Shown here piece after piece: positions 35,256 to 43,772 of a stretch of DNA of 64,000 nt. Origin of the DNA: Streptomyces sp. TRM70350 (GTDB taxonomy: Bacteria; Actinomycetota; Actinomycetes; Streptomycetales; Streptomycetaceae); the NCBI RefSeq assembly GCF_019219825.1, contig NZ_JAHUXH010000006.1:186001-250000 (forward strand), written 5' to 3'. The notes beneath the pieces were generated by a model, which searched no databases, was not told the DNA's origin, and was given only the letters and a program-made list of their open reading frames with translations. Both the position numbers and the translations under genes were made by a program. Each line of letters begins with the position of its first letter. The first letter of the stretch is position 1.

Positions 35256-36418
35256 CGGCCGATTCCCGAACCCTGCCCCGCTCGCTGGTCGTACGCCTGG
35301 ACAGCGCCGGCGACGTCCTGCTGGCCGGGCCCGCCGTGCGGGCCGTGGCCGCCGGATCGTCGTACACGGCGCTGCTGTGCGGGCCGCAAGGGGCGAGCGC
35401 GGGACGGCTGTTGCCGGGCGTGGACGAGGTCCTGGTGCACGACGCGCCGTGGGTGGGGCTGGAACCGGCGCCGGTCTCCCGGCAGGCGACCCGGCGGTTG
35501 CTGGACGCGCTGGCGGCCCGTCGCTTCGACCGGGCCCTGGTGCTGGTGTCGTACCACCAGAGCCCGCTGCCGGCCGCCCTGCTGCTGAAGCTGGCGGGCG
35601 TCGGCTGGACGGCGGCCGATAGCGAGGACTACCCGGGGGCCCTGCTCGACCTGCGCCACCACCGGCAGGCGCACCGGCACGAGGTGCTCGCGGCCCTGGA
35701 GCTGGCCCGGGACGCGGGGTTCGCGCTGCCGCCGGGCGACGACGGCACGCTGCGCATCACGCCCCCACCGGACATGACCCACCTGACCGGTTCCGAGCCG
35801 TATGTGGTGCTGCATCCCGGCGCCGCCGTGCCCGCGCGGGCGTGGAGCCCCGAGCGGGCGGCCCGGGCGTCGGCCGCGCTGTCCGCCGCCGGGTACCGCG
35901 TCGTGGTCACCGGCGGCCCCGGGGAGCGGGAGCTGACGGCCCGGGTGGCCGGGGCGCACGCTCTCGACCTGGGCGGGGTCACCCATTTGGAGCAATTGGC
36001 CGGGGTGCTCGCCGGGGCGCGGGTCGCGGTGGTCGGCAACACCGGTCCCGCGCATCTGGCCGCCGCCGTCGGCACACCGGTGGTGTCCCTGTTCGCGCCG
36101 GTGGTACCGGCGGAGCGCTGGCGGCCGTACGGCGTGCCGCACGTGCTGCTGGGGGACCAGGAGGCCGCCTGCGCGGGCACCCGGGCGCGGAACTGCCCCA
36201 CGCCGGGCCACCCCTGTCTCGACGGGATCGGCGACGCGGAAGTGCTGGCCGCGGTCACCGCACTCTGCGCAAACCAACCAGTTGGGATGAATGACTTCAA
36301 GCAGACAAGGAAGACGAAGCGGGCGGGCCCTGTGGTGGACCAGGGCCCGTCGCCCAGGCCCGCCGCCCCGTACGGACCGGGCGGCAGGGCCGAAACGGAA
36401 CGAGGAGCGTCCAAATGA
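35252..36418 (+). CDS. family 9 (heptosyltransferase-like) glycosyltransferase
   Basis: A 388-residue GT-B enzyme of the ADP-heptose:LPS heptosyltransferase family. The N-terminus SLVVRLDSAGDVLLAGPAVR is the GT9 opening; the C-terminal domain has VVLHPGAAVPARAWSPER and the nucleotide-binding signature VVGNTGPAHLAAAVGTPVVS with WRPYG. Three cysteines follow (CAGTRARNCPTPGHPC), a feature seen in many GT9 proteins. The last 55 or so residues form a charged tail whose DNA contains a 9-base-pair hairpin. Coupled on both sides by ATGA. A diverged paralogue lies at 45715-46635. Confidence 0.9.
   Translation: MTADSRTLPRSLVVRLDSAGDVLLAGPAVRAVAAGSSYTALLCGPQGASAGRLLPGVDEVLVHDAPWVGLEPAPVSRQATRRLLDALAARRFDRALVLVSYHQSPLPAALLLKLAGVGWTAADSEDYPGALLDLRHHRQAHRHEVLAALELARDAGFALPPGDDGTLRITPPPDMTHLTGSEPYVVLHPGAAVPARAWSPERAARASAALSAAGYRVVVTGGPGERELTARVAGAHALDLGGVTHLEQLAGVLAGARVAVVGNTGPAHLAAAVGTPVVSLFAPVVPAERWRPYGVPHVLLGDQEAACAGTRARNCPTPGHPCLDGIGDAEVLAAVTALCANQPVGMNDFKQTRKTKRAGPVVDQGPSPRPAAPYGPGGRAETERGASK
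36324..36349 (+). other. strong hairpin near the end of the first GT9 gene
   Basis: CGGGCCCTG (36324-36332) pairs perfectly with CAGGGCCCG (36341-36349) across an 8-base loop. It lies inside the coding tail of the GT9 gene, 66 bases before the next start. It may tune expression of the downstream genes; that is inference. Confidence 0.6.
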
Positions 36419-37380
36419 ACATCCTGTTGTGGCATGTGCACGGCTCCTGGACGACGGCGTTCGTCCAGGGACCGCACACCTACCTCGTTCCTGTCACCCC
36501 GGACCGCGACGCGGACGGCCTCGGCCGCGCCCGCACGTTCACCTGGCCCCCTTCGGTGCGGGAGCTGACGCCCGCCCAGCTGCGGGACGCGGAGGTGGAC
36601 CTGGTGGTCCTCCAGCGCCCGCACGAGATGGGGCTGGCCGAACGCTGGCTGGGCGGCCGGCGGCCGGGCCGTGACCTGCCCGCCGTCTACCTTGAGCACA
36701 ACGCGCCGGACGGCGACGTGCCCACGACCCGGCACCCCTTCGCCGACCGCGACGACCTCACCCTGGTGCACGTCACCCACTTCAACCGCCTGTTCTGGGA
36801 CTGCGGCAGCACCCGCACCGAGGTGATCGAGCACGGCATCGTCGACCCGGGCCACCTGTACACCGGTCGCCTTCCCCGCGCGGCCGTCGTCGTCAACGAA
36901 CCGGTGCGGCGCGGCCGTTACACCGGTACCGACCTGCTGCCCCAACTGGCCCGCGCCGCCCCACTGGACGTGTTCGGCATGCGCACCGAGGGCCTCGCCG
37001 ACCACCTCGACCTGCCGGAGGAGCGCTGCCGCTCCGCCGACCTGCCGCAGAGCGCACTCCACGCGGCCATGGCCGAACGCCGGCTGTATCTGCACCCGGT
37101 GCGCTGGACGTCCCTCGGTCTGTCGCTCCTTGAGGCCATGCACCTGGGCATGCCGGTCGTGGCGCTCGCCACCACGGAGGCGGTCGAGGCGGTCCCGCCG
37201 GACGCGGGCACGCTGTCCACCCGCCCCGACGTGCTGGCCCGGGCCGCCCGGCGCTACCTCGAAGAACCCGGGGCCGCCGCCGAGGACGGCGCCCGCGCGC
37301 GTCAGGCGGCCCTCGAACGGTACGGGCTCAAGCGCTTCCTGGACGACTGGGAGCGCCTGCTGACGGAGGTGCGCTCATGA
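36415..37380 (+). CDS. GT-B glycosyltransferase (GT4-like)
   Basis: A 321-residue protein whose C-terminal half fits a GT4-type nucleotide-binding domain: LYLHPVRWTSLGLSLLEAMHLGMPVVALATTEAVEAVP matches the usual E-x7-E region of retaining GT-B enzymes. The N-terminus MNILLWHVHGSWTTAFVQGP is a Rossmann start, and VYLEHNAPDGDVPTTRHPFA and IEHGIVDP are family-like. It is shorter than typical GT4 enzymes (about 370-400 residues). ATGA overlaps tie it to the GT9 gene before and the GT4 gene after. Confidence 0.78.
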   Translation: MNILLWHVHGSWTTAFVQGPHTYLVPVTPDRDADGLGRARTFTWPPSVRELTPAQLRDAEVDLVVLQRPHEMGLAERWLGGRRPGRDLPAVYLEHNAPDGDVPTTRHPFADRDDLTLVHVTHFNRLFWDCGSTRTEVIEHGIVDPGHLYTGRLPRAAVVVNEPVRRGRYTGTDLLPQLARAAPLDVFGMRTEGLADHLDLPEERCRSADLPQSALHAAMAERRLYLHPVRWTSLGLSLLEAMHLGMPVVALATTEAVEAVPPDAGTLSTRPDVLARAARRYLEEPGAAAEDGARARQAALERYGLKRFLDDWERLLTEVRS

Positions 37381-38648
37381 CGTCATCGGTCGGATCCCTG
37401 CCGCACACCCACCTCGACGCCGACGGGCCGGGCTCGCTCTCCATCGCGCTCGTCTCCGAACACGCCAGCCCGCTGGCCGCGCTGGGCGGAGTCGACGCGG
37501 GCGGGCAGAACGTCCACGTGGCCTGCCTCGCGAGCGCGCTGGCCGACCGGGGCCACCGCGTGACCGTGCACACCCGCCGCGACGATCCCGACCTGCCCGA
37601 CACCGTGCCCCTGCGCGACGGGGTGGAGGTGCACCACGTTCCCGCGGGACCGGCGCAGCCCATACCCAAGGACGAACTGCTGCCCCACATGGGCGACTTC
37701 GCCCGCCATCTGACCCGCGTCTGGCGGCGTCGGCCCCCCGACCTCGTGCACTCCCACTTCTGGATGTCGGGACTCGCCTCGCTGCGCGCGGTGCGCCCGC
37801 TGGACCTGCCCCTGCTGCACACCTACCACGCGCTGGGCACGGTGAAGCGGCGCCACCAGCAGCTCGCGGACACCAGCCCGCCGCAGCGGATCGGCCACGA
37901 GACGGACGTCGGCCTCGGCTGCGACCGGGTCGTCGCCACCTGCCGCGACGAGGTCCACGAGCTGTCCCGGATGGGCATCCCGGCCGACAAGGTCAGCGTC
38001 GTACCGTGCGGCGTCGACACCGAACTGTTCACGCCCCGGGGCCCGGCCGCGAAGCGCCGGACCCAGCGCTACCGGCTGCTCCAGCTGGGCCGCCTCGTGC
38101 CCCGTAAGGGCGCGGCGGTCTCCGTCGCCGCGCTGGCCCGGCTGCCGGACACCGAACTCCTCATCGTCGGCGGCCCTGCGAAGGACCGGCTCGACGAGGA
38201 CCCGGAGGTACGGCGCCTGCGTGACCTCGCCCGCCGGGCCGGGGTCGCCGACCGGGTCCACTTCACCGGCGGGGTGCCCAGCCGCCAGGTGCCCGCGCTG
38301 CTGCGCGGCTCCGACGTGGTGCTGTGCCCGGCCGACTACGAGCCCTTCGGCATCGTGCCGCTGGAGGCGATGGCCTGCGGCCGGCCGGTCGTCGCCAGCG
38401 CGGTGGGCGGCCACCTCGACACCGTCGCCGACCCGGCCACCGGACGGCTGGTGCCGCCCCGCGACCCCGAGGCGCTGGCCCGGGCCGTCGCCGATCTGCT
38501 GGCCCGGCCCGAGGCGCGGGAGGCGTGCGGCGCGGCCGGGCGCCGTCGCGCGCTGCGCCGCTACGGCTGGAACCGCGTCGCGGCCGAGACGGAGGCGGTG
38601 TACTGCGCCGTCCTGGAGGCCCGCCACGCCGTGACGGAGGTGGTGTGA
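37377..38648 (+). CDS. family 4 glycosyltransferase (MshA/sucrose-synthase-like)
   Basis: A 423-residue retaining GT-B enzyme. The N-terminal acceptor domain has ALGGVDAGGQNVHVACLASAL and DLVHSHFWMSGLASL; the linker is VVPCGVDTELF; the donor domain has LLQLGRLVPRKG, PALLRGSDVVLCPADYEPFGIVPLEAMACG with the E-x7-E motif, and ASAVGGHLDTVAD. It resembles glycosyltransferases that act on activated glucose-type donors. The start overlaps the previous stop (ATGA). A 131-base gap follows before gmhA, the first break in coupling since the carbamoyltransferase. Confidence 0.9.
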   Translation: MTSSVGSLPHTHLDADGPGSLSIALVSEHASPLAALGGVDAGGQNVHVACLASALADRGHRVTVHTRRDDPDLPDTVPLRDGVEVHHVPAGPAQPIPKDELLPHMGDFARHLTRVWRRRPPDLVHSHFWMSGLASLRAVRPLDLPLLHTYHALGTVKRRHQQLADTSPPQRIGHETDVGLGCDRVVATCRDEVHELSRMGIPADKVSVVPCGVDTELFTPRGPAAKRRTQRYRLLQLGRLVPRKGAAVSVAALARLPDTELLIVGGPAKDRLDEDPEVRRLRDLARRAGVADRVHFTGGVPSRQVPALLRGSDVVLCPADYEPFGIVPLEAMACGRPVVASAVGGHLDTVADPATGRLVPPRDPEALARAVADLLARPEAREACGAAGRRRALRRYGWNRVAAETEAVYCAVLEARHAVTEVV

Positions 38649-38779
38649 GCCATCGACGCCCGCCGGTCCGGGCGGACCGCCCGGCCTTCGACAGCGTTCC
38701 GACCCATCGCACAGCACCGACGCCCGAAGGAGGTGCGGGTCCGGCCGCCGTCCCGTGCGACGCGGTACGCCCGACCAGC

Positions 38780-39442
38780 ATGAGCGAACTCTCCGCAACC
38801 CCCGCGTCATCCATGTCCCCCGCTCCTGCCGCGCTGGAGGCCGCGCAGGGACACTGCCGGTCCCTGGAGCAGGCGCTGGTCCGGCTGCGCCGGGACGGGC
38901 TGGGCCGGATAGCCGACTGGGGCGGCCGGCTCGCCGCCGTCCTGCCCTCCGGCGGCCGCCTGCTGGCCGCGGGCAACGGCGGCAGCGCCGCCCAGGCCCA
39001 GCACCTGACCGCCGAACTCGTGGGCCGGTACCGCAGGGAGCGGCCCGCCTACTCCGCCATCTCCCTGCACGCCGAGACCTCCAGCCTCACCGCGCTCGGC
39101 AACGACTACGGCTTCGACCAGGTGTACGCCCGTCAGGTGGCCGCCCACGGCCGGCCCGGGGACGTCCTCGTGCTGCTGTCCACCTCGGGCCGCAGCGCCA
39201 ACCTGATCAGCGCGGCCGTGACCGGCCGGGCGGCGGGGCTGCGGGTGTGGGCGATGACCGGGCCGCGGCCCAACCCGCTCGCCGAGGCCGCCGACGAGGC
39301 ACTGTGCATCGACGCCGACACCGCGGCGACCGTCCAGGAGGCCCATCTGGTCGCCGTGCACCTGCTGTGCGAGGCGTTCGACGCGGCGCTCGCCCCCCGT
39401 GCCGCGTCCCGTGCCGTCGCCGCCCACGGGAGGGCGTCGTGA
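38780..39442 (+). CDS. gmhA: SIS-domain phosphoheptose isomerase, GmhA-like
   Basis: A 220-residue sugar isomerase converting sedoheptulose 7-phosphate to glycero-manno-heptose 7-phosphate. LLAAGNGGSAAQAQHLTAEL near residues 53-72 contains the phosphate loop and the catalytic Glu; GRYRRERPAYSAISL is nearly diagnostic of GmhA; LLSTSGRSANLI is the second SIS loop; the C-terminal QEAHLVAVHLLCEAFD supplies the catalytic His. The ATG at 38780 has no strong ribosome site; AAGGAGG lies about 45 bases upstream, which leaves the start somewhat open. The stop overlaps the next gene (GTGA). Confidence 0.92.
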   Translation: MSELSATPASSMSPAPAALEAAQGHCRSLEQALVRLRRDGLGRIADWGGRLAAVLPSGGRLLAAGNGGSAAQAQHLTAELVGRYRRERPAYSAISLHAETSSLTALGNDYGFDQVYARQVAAHGRPGDVLVLLSTSGRSANLISAAVTGRAAGLRVWAMTGPRPNPLAEAADEALCIDADTAATVQEAHLVAVHLLCEAFDAALAPRAASRAVAAHGRAS

Positions 39443-40848
39443 CGGGGCCGAAGCCGCTGGTGGTCGTCGGGGACGTGCTGCTGGACGAGGACATCGAGGG
39501 CGTCGCCACCCGCCTGGCCCCCGACGCGCCCGCGCCGGTCGTCGACGTCACCCAGGACCGCACGCATCCCGGCGGAGCGGGTCTGGCCGCCGCGCTGGCC
39601 GCCCGGGGCGGGCGTGAGGTGGTCCTGGTGACCGCGCTCGGCGACGACGAGGCGAGCGAGGCGGTACGCCGTGAACTGCGCGGCCGGGTCCGGCTGGTGG
39701 AGATTCCGCTGACCGGCAGCCTGCCGGTGAAGACCCGGGTGCTGGCGGGCGGACGCCCGCTGGTGCGCATCGACCGGGGCGGCGGCACCCCGGGCGAACC
39801 CGACGACGCGGTGCGGGAGGCGCTCGCGCAGGCCCACGCCGTGCTCGTCGCGGACTACGGGCGGCACACGGCGAGCGCCGTCCGGCAGCATCTGGCCGCG
39901 GCCGTGCCGCGTACCCCGCTGGTGTGGGACCCGCACCCGAAGGGCGAGGAGCCCGTCCCGGGAGCGCGGCTGGTCACCCCGAACGTGGCGGAGGCGTGCG
40001 CCCTGTGTCCCTCCGGAGCATCCGAGGGCTCGGGAGGCCCAAGGAGCGACTCCCTGCGCGCCCACGCCGAGCGCGGGATGGCGCTCGCGGAGCGCTGGCA
40101 GGCGGCGGGCGTCGCGGTGACGCTCGGCGACCGGGGGGTCCTGCTGGCCCGGCCGGGCGACGGTACGCCGATGCTGATCCCGCCGCCCTACCGGGCCACC
40201 GGGGACCCGTGCGGCGCCGGTGACTGCTTCGCCGCCGCGACCGCCGCCGCGCTGGCGGACGGCGCGCTCCCGGAGGAGGCCCTCCAGCGGGCGGTGGCCG
40301 AAGCGGCCGCCTTCGTGTCGGAGGGCGGGGCGGGAAACCCGGCGCTGTGGCGCACCGTCCCCGCCTCCACCGCCACCGAGGCGCCCAGCACCGATCCCTT
40401 TGCCCTCGCCGAGCAGGTCCGGGCGCGCGGCGGAACGGTGGTGGCCACCGGCGGCTGCTTCGACCTGCTGCACGCCGGTCACGTCGGCCTGCTGGACAGC
40501 GCCCGCGGCATCGGCGACTGCCTCATCGTGTGCGTCAACTCGGACGCCTCCGTCGCCCGCCTCAAGGGACCGGGACGCCCGCTCAACCCGGTGGCGGACC
40601 GCGTCCGCGTCCTGCAGGCCCTGGGCAGCGTCGACGCCGTCGCCGTCTTCGACGAGGACACTCCGGAGGAGGTCCTCGCCCGGCTGCGGCCCGACGTGTG
40701 GGTGAAGGGCGGCGACTACTCCGTCCAGGACCTGCCCGAGGCCGAGACCCTGCGCGCGTGGGGCGGACAGGCGGTGGTCCTGCCCTACCTGGACGGCCGG
40801 TCCACGACCCTGCTGGCCCGCCGCGCGGCCCGCGCCGCCGCCCCGTGA
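39439..40848 (+). CDS. hldE: bifunctional heptose 7-phosphate kinase / heptose 1-phosphate nucleotidyltransferase, HldE-like
   Basis: A 469-residue two-domain protein. Residues 1-305 are a PfkB/ribokinase-type kinase: VVVGDVLLDEDIEGVATRLA, HPGGAGLAAALAARGG, and GDPCGAGDCFAAATAAAL near 255-272 with the catalytic Asp. Residues 330-469 are a cytidylyltransferase-fold domain: VVATGGCFDLLHAGHVGLLD near 335-354, then VNSDASVARLKGPGRPLNP and WVKGGDYSVQDLPE. HldE forms heptose 1,7-bisphosphate and, after GmhB, ADP-heptose. A PfkB kinase implies the beta-anomer route rather than the GDP-alpha route. GTGA overlaps link it on both sides. Confidence 0.93.
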   Translation: MTGPKPLVVVGDVLLDEDIEGVATRLAPDAPAPVVDVTQDRTHPGGAGLAAALAARGGREVVLVTALGDDEASEAVRRELRGRVRLVEIPLTGSLPVKTRVLAGGRPLVRIDRGGGTPGEPDDAVREALAQAHAVLVADYGRHTASAVRQHLAAAVPRTPLVWDPHPKGEEPVPGARLVTPNVAEACALCPSGASEGSGGPRSDSLRAHAERGMALAERWQAAGVAVTLGDRGVLLARPGDGTPMLIPPPYRATGDPCGAGDCFAAATAAALADGALPEEALQRAVAEAAAFVSEGGAGNPALWRTVPASTATEAPSTDPFALAEQVRARGGTVVATGGCFDLLHAGHVGLLDSARGIGDCLIVCVNSDASVARLKGPGRPLNPVADRVRVLQALGSVDAVAVFDEDTPEEVLARLRPDVWVKGGDYSVQDLPEAETLRAWGGQAVVLPYLDGRSTTLLARRAARAAAP

Positions 40849-41861
40849 CCGCCCGACCGGCCCCCCGGGTGCTGGTGCTGCGCGCCCTCGGCCTGGGCGA
40901 TCTGCTGACCGCGGTGCCCGCGCTCCGGGCGCTGCGCCGCCACCTCCCCGGCCACGAGCTGGTCCTGGCAGCCCCGCCACGGCTGTCCGGGCCGGTCGCC
41001 GCCACCGGCCTGGTGGACCGGCTGCTGCCCACGTCCGCCCCCGGCCGGGAGGTGCCCACCGCCCTGCCCTGGACGGGCCCCGCCCCCGAACTCGCCGTGG
41101 ACCTGCACGGCAACGGCCCGCCGAGCCACCTGCTGCTCCAACGCCTGCGCCCGCACCGCCTGTTCGCCTACGCGCACCCGGACACGCCGGACATCGCCGG
41201 GCCCGTCTGGCGGGAGGACGAGCACGAACGGGACCGCTGGTGCCGCCTGTTGCGCTGGTACGACATCCCGGCCGACCCTCTGGACCTGCGGATCCCGGCG
41301 CCCTCGACGCCCTCCCCCGCGCCGGGCGCCGTGGTCGTGCATCCCGGCGCGGACGCCCCCGCCCGCTGCTGGCCGAGAAAACGGTTCGCGGCCGTGGCCC
41401 GGGAACTGCGCCGGTCCGGTCACGACGTCGTGGTGACCGCCGGGGCCGGGGAGGGCGCGCCGGCCGCGTACGTGGCGACGGAGGCCGGGCTGCCGCCGAC
41501 GGCGGTCCTCGGCGGCGCCGGTGACGTGCCGTTCGACCAGCTGGCCGCGCTCGTCGCGGAGGCTCGTTGCGTGGTGGTCGGCGACACCGGACTGGCCCAT
41601 CTCGCCACGGCGCTGGGCACCTGCTCGGTCGTCCTCTTCGGCCCGGTCGCCCCTCGGCTGTGGGGCCCGCCGCCCGACCCGCGCCACCGGGTGCTGTGGC
41701 ATCCCGGGGCGGACGACTCGGCCCGCCCCGGCGACGCCCACGGCCGGGTGCCGGACGCCCGGCTGCTGCGGATCGGCGTGCAGGAGGTCGTCGAGGCGGT
41801 GCGGGCGGTGACGGGGGGTGTCGGGGACACCGCGCCGGTTCTCGGGTCGGTACGCCCCTGA
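40845..41861 (+). CDS. family 9 glycosyltransferase
   Basis: A 338-residue GT9 enzyme starting with GTG in a GTGA overlap with hldE. VLVLRALGLGDLLTAVPALR is the typical start, LAVDLHGNGPPSHLLL follows, VVVHPGADAPARCWPRKRFA opens the second domain, and VVVGDTGLAHLATALGTCSV with LFGPVAPRLWGPP is the complete nucleotide-binding signature. Being directly coupled to hldE, it is the best candidate for transferring the ADP-activated heptose. It ends the plus-strand arm. Confidence 0.92.
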   Translation: MTARPAPRVLVLRALGLGDLLTAVPALRALRRHLPGHELVLAAPPRLSGPVAATGLVDRLLPTSAPGREVPTALPWTGPAPELAVDLHGNGPPSHLLLQRLRPHRLFAYAHPDTPDIAGPVWREDEHERDRWCRLLRWYDIPADPLDLRIPAPSTPSPAPGAVVVHPGADAPARCWPRKRFAAVARELRRSGHDVVVTAGAGEGAPAAYVATEAGLPPTAVLGGAGDVPFDQLAALVAEARCVVVGDTGLAHLATALGTCSVVLFGPVAPRLWGPPPDPRHRVLWHPGADDSARPGDAHGRVPDARLLRIGVQEVVEAVRAVTGGVGDTAPVLGSVRP

Positions 41862-41872
41862 CGTTCGGCCCC

Positions 41873-43219
41873 TCAGGCGGCCGTGCTCAGCTCCGGCTGC
41901 GGTGCCGTGCCGTCGCGCTCCCCCGTCCGCACGGGCACCGGCGTCGCCGTGCGGCGTCCCCGCAGCAGGTACCCCGCCCCGAGGACACCGGCGATGACCA
42001 CGCCGCCGATCACCAGGGCACCCCGGGCCCCGGCGCATTCCATCAGCAGGCCCAGCAGCGGCGGACCGGCGAGGGCCCAGGCGGTGCTGATGCTGCCCCA
42101 GACGCCGAGGACGCGGCCGCGCATGTGGGCGGGCGGGTCGGTCTGCAGGACGGTCGTGCCGGCGGTGTCGGAGACGGACTCCACGACGGCCATGGGCAGC
42201 ACGAGCACGAGCAGGACGGCGATGGACGGCGACAGTCCCGCCGCCGCCTGGAGCAGCGCGCCGGTGGCGGCCAGGGCGCCCACCAGCCGCACCGAGGGCT
42301 TGCGCAGCCGCGCGCCGAGCACCGCGCCGAGGATGCCGCCGACGGCGAGGACGGTGGAGACGGTGCCGAAGGCGCCGGCGTCGGCCGCGAGCGGGCCGGT
42401 GACGAGGACGGCGAGGGTCAGGCCGTAGTTCCGGCCGAAGATCGCGCTGATTCCGGTGACGCCCGCGAGGGCGACCAGCCGGGGGCGGCGCACGAAGTAG
42501 GCGAGGCCCTGCCGCACGGTCATGTCCGGCGCGGCCGGCCGCTTGGGGGGCGCCTCGGCGCCCCGCTGGGCGGGGATGACGTAGGTGACCGCTCCGGCGG
42601 CGGGGCGCAGGAACGGGACGACGGAGGCGACGAAGAGGAACGACAGCCCGTTGGCCGCGTAGGCGGCGGCCGTGCCGAGGAAGCCGACGGCGACACCGGC
42701 GAGCGCGGTACCGGCGAGCCGGCCCGCACTGTGCACCAGCGAACCGACCCCGATGGCGGAGGGCACGTCCGCGGTGGGGACGAGGTCGTTGCCCAGCAGG
42801 GCGCAGGCGGGTCCGTCGACCGTGGCGATGGTCCCGGTGACGGCGGCCAGCACCAGCAGGACGGTCAGGTCGAGCCGGTCGGTGGCCACCAGCACGGCCG
42901 TCACGAGGGCGACGACGCCGAGCAGCGCCTGGCTGACGAAGGCGGTGAGCTTCCGGGGCCAGCGGTCCACGGCGGCACCGCCCGCGAGGCTCACCAGCAG
43001 TGCGGGCGCGGCCTGCACGGACACGGACAGCCCGGTGGCGGCGGCCGACCCGGTGATCTGCAGCACCAGCAGGTTCTGCACCGTGAGCTGCATCCAGGTA
43101 CCGGCGTTCGAGACGAAGTTCGCCAGTGACCACCAGCGCATGCTGCGGTACTTCAGGGAGCGCCACGGCGAGCGGGAGCCGGCGGCAGGAGGCAGGTCGG
43201 AATCAGGTGACGTAGGCAC
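41873..43219 (-). CDS. MFS transporter (EntS/MFS_3-like)
   Basis: A 448-residue transporter with about 12 membrane helices when read from the GTG at 43219 (N-terminus VPTSPDSDLPPAAG, then SLKYRSMRWWSLANFVSNAG). NFVSNAGTWMQLTVQNLLVL and GGAAVDRWPRKLTAF are typical of the MFS_3 group, which includes enterobactin and macrolide exporters; GISAIFGRNYGLTLAV and HMRGRVLGVWGSISTAWALA occur further on. The frame is open to 43429, but that part lacks membrane character. It may export the cluster product or a precursor. It is convergent with the last GT9 gene. Confidence 0.87.
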   Translation of the reverse strand: MPTSPDSDLPPAAGSRSPWRSLKYRSMRWWSLANFVSNAGTWMQLTVQNLLVLQITGSAAATGLSVSVQAAPALLVSLAGGAAVDRWPRKLTAFVSQALLGVVALVTAVLVATDRLDLTVLLVLAAVTGTIATVDGPACALLGNDLVPTADVPSAIGVGSLVHSAGRLAGTALAGVAVGFLGTAAAYAANGLSFLFVASVVPFLRPAAGAVTYVIPAQRGAEAPPKRPAAPDMTVRQGLAYFVRRPRLVALAGVTGISAIFGRNYGLTLAVLVTGPLAADAGAFGTVSTVLAVGGILGAVLGARLRKPSVRLVGALAATGALLQAAAGLSPSIAVLLVLVLPMAVVESVSDTAGTTVLQTDPPAHMRGRVLGVWGSISTAWALAGPPLLGLLMECAGARGALVIGGVVIAGVLGAGYLLRGRRTATPVPVRTGERDGTAPQPELSTAA

Positions 43220-43516
43220 AGGAGTACTCGGAGGCAGGCCGCGGCAGGCGCGAAGGTGGTCAGGCTGAGCTGGGAACACCGGCTGCGCTGCGCGGTCGCT
43301 CCACCTGGATCTGGGCGCCGCCCATCGTGGCAGACGGGACCTTCGAGTCCGGACCGGCGCCCTGCCCGCGGGAAGATCCACAAACGGCGATCGGCCGATG
43401 CACCTGGGGGTTTGCTCCCGCCTGTGCACTTGCTCACAGGATCATGCGCCGATCGCGTTATGCGACGCAGGTCACGGGAACGCGGGGAGTCGAAACCCCA
43501 CCACAGTGGAGGAGTC

Positions 43517-43711
43517 ATGGCTGGTATCAGCCCCCCTGATCTGCAGAAGGCCCTGTCCGGTGCGGAGTACCCGGCCGATCGCGAGCAGCTCGTCAAGGTC
43601 GCCCGGAAGAATCACGCGCCCAAGGAGGTCACCGAGCGGATCGAGCACCTCGGCAAGAAGAAATACGAGAACCCGGCCGAGGTCAGCAAGGCCGTCTTCA
43701 AGAACGAGTGA
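43517..43711 (+). CDS. DUF2795 family protein
   Basis: A 64-residue soluble protein, MAGISPPDLQKALSGAEYPA then KVARKNHAPKEVTERIEHL and NPAEVSKAVFKNE. The DUF2795 fold is a small helical domain common in actinobacteria with no established function. A strong GGAGGAG site precedes the ATG. It sits between the two arms of the glycan cluster, divergent from the MFS gene across 297 bases of DNA with no other gene, and convergent with the GT2 gene. Confidence 0.88.
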   Translation: MAGISPPDLQKALSGAEYPADREQLVKVARKNHAPKEVTERIEHLGKKKYENPAEVSKAVFKNE

Positions 43712-43772
43712 CACACGGCCCTCGCGGCGGCCGGGCTCTCACGCCCGGCCGCCGCGGTCGCGAGCGGGCGGT

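Noticed and set aside
40785..43166. A 793-codon minus-strand frame over hldE/GT9 and the MFS gene
   Set aside because: It overlaps a motif-complete GT9 on one side and reads the MFS gene out of frame on the other.
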